Assembly: GCA_025450155.1 (NCBI GenBank) | Contig: JANWIB010000028.1 | Coordinates: 1 to 6,741, forward strand | Source of the DNA: Sphingobacteriaceae bacterium | GTDB lineage: Bacteria > Bacteroidota > Bacteroidia > Sphingobacteriales > Sphingobacteriaceae | Length of the DNA stretch: 6,741 nt | Reading direction: 5' to 3' | Shown: piece after piece, positions 1-5,791 of the stretch | Layout of the letters: every line of letters starts with the position of its first letter | Position numbering within the stretch: the stretch's first letter is position 1 | Made by a program: the position numbers and the translations under genes | The notes under the pieces: generated by a model | What the model was told of the DNA's origin: nothing | What the model saw: only the letters and a program-made list of their open reading frames with translations | Database searches by the model: none

Positions 1-462
1 GCGACAGCAGTGGCCCGCGAAGTAGGTTTAACGGATTATAAAGCCGAAGTTCTCCCTTCTGACAAAGCTGATTTTGTGAAAAAACTACAGTCGGAGGGCA
101 AAGTGGTAGCTATGGTTGGAGATGGCATTAATGATTCACATGCTTTAGCTCAGGCAGATGTAAGTATAGCGATGGGAAAAGGTTCTGACATTGCTATGGA
201 TGTGGCTAAAATGACACTCATTACTTCAGATCTGCAATCTATTCCAAAAGCATTAAAACTTTCGAAAAAAACTGTTCAGGCAATCCGCCAGAATCTTTTC
301 TGGGCATTTATTTATAATGTGATTGGCATTCCTTTAGCAGCCGGTACACTATATGCCTATAATGGTTTTTTATTAGATCCAATGATCGCAGGTGCTGCTA
401 TGGCTTTAAGCTCTGTTTCTGTGGTAAGTAATAGTTTAAGGTTAAGATCAGCTAAACTGTAA
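1..462 (+). CDS. copA: Copper-translocating P-type ATPase, C-terminal part (5' end outside window)
   Basis: This is the last ~153 codons of a P1B-type ATPase that pumps Cu(I) out of the cytosol using ATP. The frame is open from base 1, so the true start lies upstream; the GTG at position 10 is internal. Visible parts are the end of the P domain with GDGIND (118-135), which holds the Mg-binding Asp pair, and then the conserved stretch ADVSIAMGKGSDIA. Two final membrane helices follow. The first carries the YN pair (in FIYNVIG), and the last carries M-A-L-S-S. In CopA-family pumps these residues in helices 7 and 8 form the Cu(I) site, which favours copper over Zn/Cd. The CPC motif, phosphorylation DKTGT and any N-terminal metal-binding domains are outside the window. 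SH replaces the commoner AP after GDGIND. The stop is one base before the next gene, so the two are probably co-transcribed. Confidence 0.92.
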   Translation, partial: ATAVAREVGLTDYKAEVLPSDKADFVKKLQSEGKVVAMVGDGINDSHALAQADVSIAMGKGSDIAMDVAKMTLITSDLQSIPKALKLSKKTVQAIRQNLFWAFIYNVIGIPLAAGTLYAYNGFLLDPMIAGAAMALSSVSVVSNSLRLRSAKL

Positions 463-463
463 G

Positions 464-1552
464 ATGACTAACAGGAATTATAAATGGTTGCTTCATCATG
501 TAAAATCTGAAGCAAATGATACCATCACTATATTTTTTGATACCCAGGGACAGGCATTTAATTTTAAAGCAGGGCAATTTATAAATGTATCATTATACAT
601 AGATGGAGAAAAGATAACCCGTTCTTACTCATTAAGTTCGTCACCGACAGATCTCTATCCATCTGTTACCGTTAAAAGAGTTCCTAAAGGAATAATGAGC
701 AACTACTTATTAGTTCATGCAGAATCTACTCGGGAATGGGAAATTGAAGGGCCTTATGGTAATTTTATCATTAGCGAAGATGATAAACAAAGGGAACTGA
801 TCTTTCTTGGAGGAGGCAGTGGTATAACTCCTCTCTACTCCATGATGAAATATCTCATTCCAAAGAGAACCCGTTTAACTTTAGTTAATGCTAATCGAAC
901 TCTAAATGATATCATCTTCAGAAACGATATTGAAGAATGGGAAGCATTAGGTAAACTCACAGTTTTTCATGCGCTTACAGGAGAAGGTGTCCCTGACAAT
1001 TTTAGTAGAAATATAATTCGGGGACGACTAAATAGACTGATCGTAAAATTAATACTCAAGCAGATCTGTTTAAATCCGTTAGAAGCGCACTATTTTATCT
1101 GTGGCCCTGAACAGCTAATGGCAGCGTACAAAGAAGCCCTGATAGCTACAGGTGTGCCGGAAGAACAAATCTTCAGCGAAAGCTTTTTACCAACTGAAGA
1201 TAAAAACAATATACTGCAGTTACCGGAAGAACCTCATGAAGTAGTGATGCATTATTATGAATCCGTTGAATCTGAGGAAGAAACTTCTGAGGTTATGCAG
1301 GTTACTTCTTTGATCAATGTCAAAGCCGGACAAAGTATTCTTTCGGCTGCACTTGATAATGGCTTACCAGTGAAGCACTCCTGCAAGAATGGAACTTGTG
1401 GCTCCTGCTGGGCACGGTATATAGAGGGAAATCTGAAAATGATAAAAAATTATGCTCTTACAGATGAAGAAGTAAGTCAAAACTATATTCTTTTATGCCA
1501 AAGCTACCCATTAAATGATGAGGTGGTTGTGGAGTTCGAACACAGTAAATAA
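464..1552 (+). CDS. FAD/NAD(P)H/2Fe-2S oxidoreductase (PaaE/Hcr-like ferredoxin reductase)
   Basis: This is a 362-residue soluble electron-transfer flavoprotein with three modules in order. The FAD-binding barrel (about 5-105) has R53-S-Y-S and the KGIMSNYL segment at 76-83. The NAD(P)-binding domain (about 110-235) has GGGSGITP at 116-123 and CGP at 213-215. The C-terminal plant-type 2Fe-2S domain (about 280-360) has ligands C307, C312, C315 and C345 (CX4CX2CX29C). All key motifs are intact, and the length matches PaaE and Hcr-type reductases. Such enzymes pass electrons from NAD(P)H through FAD and the cluster to a partner protein. No phenylacetate or hybrid-cluster partner gene is nearby, so the paa label should not be transferred. 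The ATG starts one base after the copA stop, implying translational coupling, and no clear Shine-Dalgarno is seen. A link to copper or iron redox chemistry is inference. An acidic insert lies at residues 266-276 ahead of the ferredoxin domain. Confidence 0.9.
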   Translation: MTNRNYKWLLHHVKSEANDTITIFFDTQGQAFNFKAGQFINVSLYIDGEKITRSYSLSSSPTDLYPSVTVKRVPKGIMSNYLLVHAESTREWEIEGPYGNFIISEDDKQRELIFLGGGSGITPLYSMMKYLIPKRTRLTLVNANRTLNDIIFRNDIEEWEALGKLTVFHALTGEGVPDNFSRNIIRGRLNRLIVKLILKQICLNPLEAHYFICGPEQLMAAYKEALIATGVPEEQIFSESFLPTEDKNNILQLPEEPHEVVMHYYESVESEEETSEVMQVTSLINVKAGQSILSAALDNGLPVKHSCKNGTCGSCWARYIEGNLKMIKNYALTDEEVSQNYILLCQSYPLNDEVVVEFEHSK

Positions 1553-1610
1553 GAAAAAATTATATAACAGTTAGAAGCAATTGTATAAAAAGTACTGATA
1601 AAATGAATGG

Positions 1611-1618
1611 TATTTTTG
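1611..1618 (+). promoter_or_regulatory. Possible Bacteroidota -7 box for the HMA gene
   Basis: TATTTTTG matches the Bacteroidota -7 consensus TAnnTTTG. It lies 77 bases before the ATG of the 68-residue HMA protein, in an AT-rich 142-base gap. A TTG at 1581-1583 is the only -33 candidate and sits farther upstream than usual (27 rather than about 19 bases). The HMA gene may therefore have its own promoter as well as read-through from copA. In sequence this AT-rich, a chance match is quite possible. Confidence 0.3.
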
Positions 1619-1694
1619 GATGTAAAATCAATAAAATATAATTAGAAAATTTAGATTTTAAATATAGTTTTTAACATTAAATAAATTAAAAATC

Positions 1695-1901
1695 ATGGAA
1701 GCGATTAAATTCACAACGAATATTAAATGCACAGGCTGCTTAGCAAAGTTAACCCCTTTCCTTAATGAAACTGCGGGTGAAGATAATTGGGAAGTCGATT
1801 TACAAGACCCAAAAAAAACACTTACTGTAGTTGGAAGCGTTTCAGAAAATGAAATTTTGGCTACTGTAAAAGAAGCGGGATTCGTTGCTCAAAAACTATA
1901 A
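1695..1901 (+). CDS. Small HMA-domain metal-binding protein (CopZ-like)
   Basis: The 68 residues form a single ferredoxin-like HMA fold. A first strand (IKFTTNIK) leads into C12-T-G-C15, which corresponds to the CXXC metal-binding loop of CopZ and Atx1 chaperones. A helix with LTPFLNE and a strand-helix tail ending KEAGFVAQKL follow. It is cytosolic, with no signal peptide. The family binds Cu(I) (sometimes Zn or Cd) through the two cysteines and delivers it to CopA-type pumps or regulators, and its place after copA fits that. The loop reads NIKCTGC rather than the classical GMTCxxC; to my knowledge this form occurs in short Bacteroidota HMA proteins. The ATG at 1695 is the only sensible start, and AT-rich sequence precedes it. 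Metal identity cannot be read from the sequence. Confidence 0.85.
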   Translation: MEAIKFTTNIKCTGCLAKLTPFLNETAGEDNWEVDLQDPKKTLTVVGSVSENEILATVKEAGFVAQKL

Positions 1902-2017
1902 TTAAGATTGCAATAAAAAAGAATATCTGAGAATTTATTTCCTCATAGTGTAGCATTTTATTCTCACTGTTCGTATTAGTATTAGTTAATATAATTTCTC
2001 ACAAAAAAGTATTTTTT

Positions 2018-2779
2018 ATGAAAAAGCAATTACTTTCCCTTTTTATTGCAACAGCAACATTAATTGTTGGTTGTCAGACTACAGAGAATGAAAATCCTAT
2101 ACCTACTCCAAATGCCAAAAAGTTACTAAAGATTACAGAAAGCTATGCGGATCAGAGTATTGTTTCTAATTTAGGTTACGATGCCAATGGGCGTTTTATT
2201 AGTATGAAAGATCCTAACAAAGAAACTACGTATAGTTATGATGCCAATGGAAATATAATCAAAATTCAAAACAAATACAGTCCAAATTACAGCTCAGTCT
2301 TTGAAATTACCTATAAAAATGGCATACCAGAAACAGCTGTTCTAAAGATGTATTCGGGTACTACAATTGATGCCAGTTTTGCTTATACTTACAAAGTAGA
2401 GAACGGGTTAGTCACTGAAATCAATCTAAAAGATGATGAAAACCATAGTACAAAATTTTCAATTACATATCAAAATGGAAATGTAGCTAAAATTGAAAGT
2501 ATATCTGATTTAAGGCCAGGAGATAAAATAAGTACTATTTTCACTTATGGCACTAAAAAGAATATGTATTCCGCAGGAAGTTTTAAATTTATTTTAGATG
2601 ACGAATCATCTGTATCTTTTTTCGCTAAAAATGAAATTACCCAAGTAAAAAATGTCTATATAGGTTCTGATGCGGGAACTTATGAAACGAATAATACTTA
2701 CACCTATGACACTGAAGGGTATCCCCTGACATCAATAAGCACTCCTTCATCTCATACTTTCAAGTATGAATATCAATAA
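2018..2779 (+). CDS. Lipoprotein with YD-like repeats, function unknown
   Basis: The 253-residue protein has a type II signal peptide: MKKQ, a hydrophobic stretch, and a lipobox ending I-V-G-C19. The mature protein should be lipid-anchored at the cell envelope. A short Pro/Asn/Thr-rich linker (about 20-33) follows the cysteine. The rest is made of loosely repeated beta-hairpin units resembling RHS/YD repeats. Two clear copies of YDANG lie at 54-58 and 74-78, weaker ones read TYKNG, TYQNG and YDTEG, and each is followed by a short strand. Many Bacteroidota encode lipoproteins of this shape without known function; they are far shorter than RHS toxins and no toxin domain is present. It sits 116 bases after the HMA gene, with no convincing promoter in the gap and no evident link to copper. 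A strong terminator follows. Confidence 0.82.
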   Translation: MKKQLLSLFIATATLIVGCQTTENENPIPTPNAKKLLKITESYADQSIVSNLGYDANGRFISMKDPNKETTYSYDANGNIIKIQNKYSPNYSSVFEITYKNGIPETAVLKMYSGTTIDASFAYTYKVENGLVTEINLKDDENHSTKFSITYQNGNVAKIESISDLRPGDKISTIFTYGTKKNMYSAGSFKFILDDESSVSFFAKNEITQVKNVYIGSDAGTYETNNTYTYDTEGYPLTSISTPSSHTFKYEYQ

Positions 2780-2799
2780 TTTTGTTTGTTAGTTAAGTT

Positions 2800-2839
2800 A
2801 AATAAAGAAGCTTCGCCACTTGGTGAGGCCTCTTTATTT
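2800..2839. terminator. Bidirectional hairpin terminator between convergent genes
   Basis: The arms at 2800-2817 and 2822-2839 can form an 18-bp stem around a four-base loop, with one A-C mismatch and two G-U wobbles on the plus strand. The stem base is AAATAAAG paired with CTTTATTT, so each strand ends in a U-rich arm. It lies between the stop of the YD-repeat lipoprotein (2779) and the stop of the methionine sulfoxide reductase (2848), so it can end both transcripts. Confidence 0.8.
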
Positions 2840-2847
2840 GTAACGAT

Positions 2848-3321
2848 TTAAATACGAATGTGCCTGACAATTTCTTCCAGATATTTTTGATCTGTTTCAT
2901 CAAATTCATTTAACTGATCACTATCAACATCTAAAACGGCTGTAACTTTATCATTACGGATAACCGGTACTACTATTTCAGATTTTGATAAAGAACTACA
3001 AGCAATATGTCCTGGAAAAGCTTCTACATCTGGTACAATAATAGTTTCTTTTCGCTCCCATGAAGTTCCACATACGCCTCTACCCTTCGCAATACGGGTG
3101 CATGCTACCGGACCCTGAAAGGGTCCTAATACTAACTCATCATCTTTAACCAGATAAAATCCGACCCAAAGAAAATTAAATTGCTCTTTTAAGGCAGCGC
3201 TTATGTTTGCCAGGTTAGCAACTACATCCCCCTCTCTTACTATTAATGCCTTAATCTGAGGAATCAGTGATTGATACTGTGGTTCTTTATGTCCCTTTGT
3301 AATTTTTAAATCTTCGGCCAT
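2848..3321 (-). CDS. msrC: Free methionine-(R)-sulfoxide reductase (GAF domain, fRMsr)
   Basis: This 157-residue cytosolic protein is almost entirely one GAF domain. Its family reduces free L-methionine-(R)-sulfoxide to methionine, using thioredoxin-type electrons to repair oxidised free methionine. Three cysteines, C74 (in ACTRI), C84 (in GRGVCG) and C108 (in HIACSS), are spaced 10 and 24 residues apart. That is the spacing of the three functional cysteines of the E. coli enzyme (84, 94, 118), so the active site looks intact. Other family signs are NFLWVGFYLV (49-58), LGPFQGPVAC, and the VLDVDSD segment (129-135). The length matches the family. It is transcribed alone, diverging from the exported-protein gene at 3446 across a 124-base gap and converging on the lipoprotein gene. 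No convincing promoter could be assigned. A cyclic-nucleotide-binding GAF role is unlikely given the cysteine triad. Confidence 0.93.
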   Translation of the reverse strand: MAEDLKITKGHKEPQYQSLIPQIKALIVREGDVVANLANISAALKEQFNFLWVGFYLVKDDELVLGPFQGPVACTRIAKGRGVCGTSWERKETIIVPDVEAFPGHIACSSLSKSEIVVPVIRNDKVTAVLDVDSDQLNEFDETDQKYLEEIVRHIRI

Positions 3322-3445
3322 GATGCAAAATAACTAACAATTAGAACTAATCATTCTTATTATTGAAACTTTGGTTGCTTTTTTTAAGTAAAATTCAGCA
3401 CGTCTATTTTAATTATACTGCTTTAGTTCTTATTTTTAGCATGGA

Positions 3446-4363
3446 ATGAAAAATCATCTTTTTACCTTTTTATTATCTTTTGTTAATTTATTTGCCATAG
3501 CTCAGCATTCGGATATGGCGAAGCAGCGGCAACAATTAACAGCTTATGAGGATAGTCTCAAATCCATAAGCTACCAGGTAATTAACAATCAAAGTGAAGC
3601 CGAACGTTATAATTATAACTATAAATTTATAAAAACACTGATTAGCGCTTTAAAGACGCCTGGCTCTTTTAACTATGGTTTCGATTCTTTAAAAACGGTT
3701 TCTATACTTCCTTCTGATGATAGACGCTTTAAGATTTTTTCATGGCACATAATGAATAATGATGGCAGCTATCGGTATTATGGAACCATACAAATGAACA
3801 ACCCGGATGGAAAATTAAAAATGTATCCATTGGTTGATTATACTTCCCGAATAAAAAAACCTGCCGATACGATTACAACGAACGAACAATGGTTTGGATC
3901 GCAATACTATAAAATTATACCTGTAACATATAATGTACGCGTTCCCTATTATATTCTTTTAGGCTGGAAGGGTAATACCGTAAAAAGCACTAAAAAAGTT
4001 ATTGATGTATTATATTTTAAAGATGGAAAGGCTTACTTTGGAATGCCTGTTTTTGAAGGAAAAGATCAGAAGCCGCTGGACAAAAAACGTATAATTTTTG
4101 AATACAGCCGCCAGGTATCCATGGCGCTAAATTACTCCGCCAAAGAAGGAACGATCGTTTTTGACCATTTGGCTCCACCCGATCCTAAAATGAAAGATCA
4201 GTTTGATCTATATGGTCCGGATATGTCATATGATGGATATAAGCTAATAAATGGCCGGTGGCGTTTGGTTGAGGATATCCCTCTTAAAAACCCTCCTGCT
4301 AATACAGATACCCAATTTAACGACCCTCGTAATCCAACTTATCGAAGTAAACGCAAATTATAA
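3446..4363 (+). CDS. Conserved exported protein of unknown function
   Basis: The 305-residue protein has a type I signal peptide: MKNH, a hydrophobic core, and a probable cleavage after A17-I-A19, before Q20. The mature protein is probably periplasmic. I recognise no named domain. Visible features are FSWHIMNNDGSYRYYG (98-112), YYILLGWKGNTV (168-179), FDHLAPPDP (239-247) and YGPDMSYDGY (256-265), followed by NGRWRLVEDI. These resemble segments of uncharacterised secreted proteins found across Bacteroidota; this is from memory and was not searched. The tail after about 280 is Pro/Asn/Arg-rich and probably disordered. ATG 3446 gives a good signal peptide. An upstream ATG at 3441 is in another frame. 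The gene stands alone: its 5' side diverges from the methionine sulfoxide reductase, and its stop is 13 bases from the stop of the cytochrome gene on the other strand. Confidence 0.8.
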   Translation: MKNHLFTFLLSFVNLFAIAQHSDMAKQRQQLTAYEDSLKSISYQVINNQSEAERYNYNYKFIKTLISALKTPGSFNYGFDSLKTVSILPSDDRRFKIFSWHIMNNDGSYRYYGTIQMNNPDGKLKMYPLVDYTSRIKKPADTITTNEQWFGSQYYKIIPVTYNVRVPYYILLGWKGNTVKSTKKVIDVLYFKDGKAYFGMPVFEGKDQKPLDKKRIIFEYSRQVSMALNYSAKEGTIVFDHLAPPDPKMKDQFDLYGPDMSYDGYKLINGRWRLVEDIPLKNPPANTDTQFNDPRNPTYRSKRKL

Positions 4364-4376
4364 GAACAAGGCCTCT

Positions 4377-4829
4377 TTATAGGCTAAAATTGCCGCAATT
4401 CTTTAAATCTGTAGTTGCGTTAGTTACATCATAAAGCCCTTGCTTATTGCCAAATGAGTTGGTGATGTAGGTAATAATCTGAGCAATTTCTATGTCAGGC
4501 ATTTGCCTTTCGGCAGGCATTTTTCCTTCAAATTTTTTTTCATCTACTGTGATTGTATCATTTAGTCCGTATTTAATGATGCAGGCTAATTCATTCTTAT
4601 TCGACCTCAGGAAAACAGTATCCGTTAAGGGCGGATATAAACCACCCAAACCCTCTCCATCCGCATTATGGCAATTTTGGCAATGTTGCTCATAAAGTTT
4701 TTTGCCATTAATGTAATACCGGGCGTAGGTTAGTTCCTGTTCACTCTGACAAGCCTGTATAAAAATTACAGTAAAAAGAGTGAACAGGACTGCTCCTATT
4801 AGTTTGCTCCGACTACTTTTTATATTCAT
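4377..4829 (-). CDS. Class I c-type cytochrome lipoprotein
   Basis: The 150-residue protein begins with a lipoprotein signal: a basic N-terminus (KSSRSK), a hydrophobic stretch, and a lipobox ending I-Q-A-C27. It should be anchored on the outside of the inner membrane or at the outer membrane. One haem-binding motif, C50-Q-N-C53-H54, is followed by NADGEGLGGLYPPL. The distal haem ligand is probably M104 in GKMPA; a second Met-Pro lies at 110. The C-terminal helix DIEIAQIITYI is typical of mono-haem cytochromes c. The tail from about 128 is an extension with an extra cysteine, C145. Its ATG lies inside the 3' end of sco (17-base overlap in a different frame), so translation is probably coupled. 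It likely carries electrons in the envelope, to a terminal oxidase or to SCO-linked chemistry; the partner is not in the window. Confidence 0.9.
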   Translation of the reverse strand: MNIKSSRSKLIGAVLFTLFTVIFIQACQSEQELTYARYYINGKKLYEQHCQNCHNADGEGLGGLYPPLTDTVFLRSNKNELACIIKYGLNDTITVDEKKFEGKMPAERQMPDIEIAQIITYITNSFGNKQGLYDVTNATTDLKNCGNFSL

Positions 4830-5454
4830 CCAGAAGCGTTTGCATATCTTTTATCAATTGATCTACCTGCTCGACATTGGTACCATCATAAGCGCCACGA
4901 AGCCTTTTCTCTTTATCCACCAATACGAACCAACCCTGATGAATAAAGCCATCAGTAGATTTGTTATCTTCACTTACCGCAACCAGATAGTTTTTCCCGG
5001 CAATGCCATAAATGGAGTCGCGGGAACCATGCACAAATTCCCATTGATCACCTTTTAACCCCAATTTATTAGCGTATTTCTTCAATCGTGAAGGTGTATC
5101 ATATTTCGTATCAATAGAATGGGATATAATCTTTACTTCAGGATGGTCTTTAAATTTAGTGTAGAGTTTTAACATATTACGATGCATCACAGGGCAAATG
5201 CTGGTACACGAGGTAAAAAAGAAATCGGCTACATAAATCTTTCCGTCAAAATCTTTATCCGAAACGATAACGCTATCCTGGTTCAGAAAACTGAAAGTCG
5301 GTATGGTTTGATAAATGGTATCCACGACCGTTTTTCCATTCATGGTCTTTTCAACCGGCTCACGATTTCCAAGAATAGGCAGTTTTTTATTTTCTTTTGA
5401 TGAACATGCGGTAAGCAAAATCAAACTTACCGTTATAAAGGGTTTTATTTTCAT
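4813..5454 (-). CDS. SCO family copper-binding thioredoxin-like lipoprotein
   Basis: The 213-residue protein has a lipobox ending L-L-T-A-C17, so it is a lipid-anchored envelope protein. A thioredoxin-like fold follows, carrying C83-T-S-I-C87 within DFFFTSCTSICPVM and H172 in FIHQGW. These are the two Cys and the His that bind copper in SCO1/SenC proteins, at nearly the spacing of human SCO1. The family delivers copper to, or reduces the thiols of, the CuA site of cytochrome c oxidase; some members act in copper tolerance. All key residues are present and the length is typical. The start ATG overlaps the stop of the broken upstream remnant (ATGA), and the downstream end overlaps the cytochrome c gene by 17 bases, indicating one operon. 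No oxidase gene is visible, so the target is unknown. Confidence 0.93.
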   Translation of the reverse strand: MKIKPFITVSLILLTACSSKENKKLPILGNREPVEKTMNGKTVVDTIYQTIPTFSFLNQDSVIVSDKDFDGKIYVADFFFTSCTSICPVMHRNMLKLYTKFKDHPEVKIISHSIDTKYDTPSRLKKYANKLGLKGDQWEFVHGSRDSIYGIAGKNYLVAVSEDNKSTDGFIHQGWFVLVDKEKRLRGAYDGTNVEQVDQLIKDMQTLLDEYKK

Positions 5455-5709
5455 TTTTTAATCAGATAATAAAGTTGATTGAAATTATAAGTTACACCCA
5501 AATGAATCTTTCCTGCACTTTGGGGATGATCTGTCGGACCATTATACGCATTAAATTGCACACCGGTATTCAACGCAATATTTTTAAAGAAAAATATCCA
5601 GGCCTATATAATCTCTGTTTAGTTCATATCCTGCAAAAAATAACAGGCGTGTAAACCCGGATAATAAAGTAACAAAAATAAGCAGGCAGCTAATTATCCG
5701 GGTAAACAT
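5451..5709 (-). pseudogene. Frameshifted 3' remnant, probably of an outer-membrane beta-barrel protein
   Basis: Two short frames abut here. The first runs from ATG 5709 to TAA at 5584-5586 (41 residues: MFTRIISCLL, a hydrophobic stretch, then FAGYELNRDYIGLDIFL). The second is open from 5603 to a TGA at 5451-5453 and codes 50 residues, including NIALNTGVQFNAYNG and KIHLGVTYNFNQLYYLIKK. Removing one T from the T5 run at 5590-5594 joins them as GYELNRDYIGLDIFFKNIALN. The joined text reads like the last strands of a beta-barrel, and its stop overlaps the sco start by ATGA, as an intact operon gene would. The 5' part of any such gene is missing; its place is taken by the inverted repeat at 5648-5710, which encodes most of the first frame's N-terminus. 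An alternative is a deletion joining a small membrane protein gene to the barrel gene. A sequencing error could explain the frameshift but not the missing 5' part. Confidence 0.6.
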
Positions 5710-5710
5710 G
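5648..5710. repeat. Imperfect 18-bp inverted repeat, possible leader hairpin
   Basis: The left arm CGTGTAAACCCGGATAAT (5648-5665) and the right arm, which in reverse complement reads CATGTTTACCCGGATAAT (5693-5710), agree at 15 of 18 positions. They include an unbroken 11-bp core, ACCCGGATAAT. The spacer is 27 bases. There is no U-tract beside either arm, so it is not a standard terminator. It begins just downstream of a promoter-like sequence on the minus strand and ends where the beta-barrel remnant begins. It could be a 5' mRNA stem-loop, a regulator site, or the scar of a small repeat element. Confidence 0.65.
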
Positions 5711-5713
5711 AAA

Positions 5714-5744
5714 CAAATGTACAGGATGATGCCTTAATTTTAAA
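5714..5744 (-). promoter_or_regulatory. Candidate promoter for the sco-cytochrome c operon
   Basis: On the minus strand, TTTA (5744-5741) is followed after exactly 19 bases by TACATTTG (5721-5714). The second box fits the Bacteroidota -7 consensus TAnnTTTG fully, and the first fits TTTG in three of four positions. Transcription would begin near 5707, at the edge of the inverted repeat and about 250 bases before the sco ATG. The ATG at 5709 would then lie at or just outside the transcript end, which argues that the short first frame is not a real gene. Confidence 0.5.
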
Positions 5745-5791
5745 TAATACTTTACTATTTACGTTTTATAAGCCGACTGCGGGCAAATGAC

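Noticed and set aside
1928..1966. Terminator after the HMA gene (TGAGAAT pairing with ATTCTCA)
   Set aside because: The stem has only seven pairs with a 25-base loop and no T-tract.
3326..3333. TTATTTTG as a -7 box for the methionine sulfoxide reductase gene
   Set aside because: It is a one-mismatch match placed so close to the ATG that transcription would start at or inside the coding region, and no -33 box is present.
4358..4385. Intrinsic terminator at the 4363/4377 convergence
   Set aside because: Possible stems are short and bulged with no clear U-tract.
4492..4695. Plus-strand open frame of 67 codons inside the cytochrome c gene
   Set aside because: It lies wholly antisense to an intact haem-binding cytochrome gene and its protein has no recognisable pattern.
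4780..5400. Two plus-strand open frames (4780-5058 and 5182-5400) opposite sco
   Set aside because: They are antisense shadows of the SCO coding sequence, which has complete family motifs.
5584..5709. A real 41-residue small membrane protein starting at ATG 5709
   Set aside because: Its N-terminus is mostly encoded by the inverted repeat, the candidate promoter would start transcription at or after its ATG, and its C-terminal residues read on into the next frame. The GYELNRDYI segment faintly recalls small copper-associated Bacteroidota membrane proteins, but the Cys-rich part expected after it is missing.
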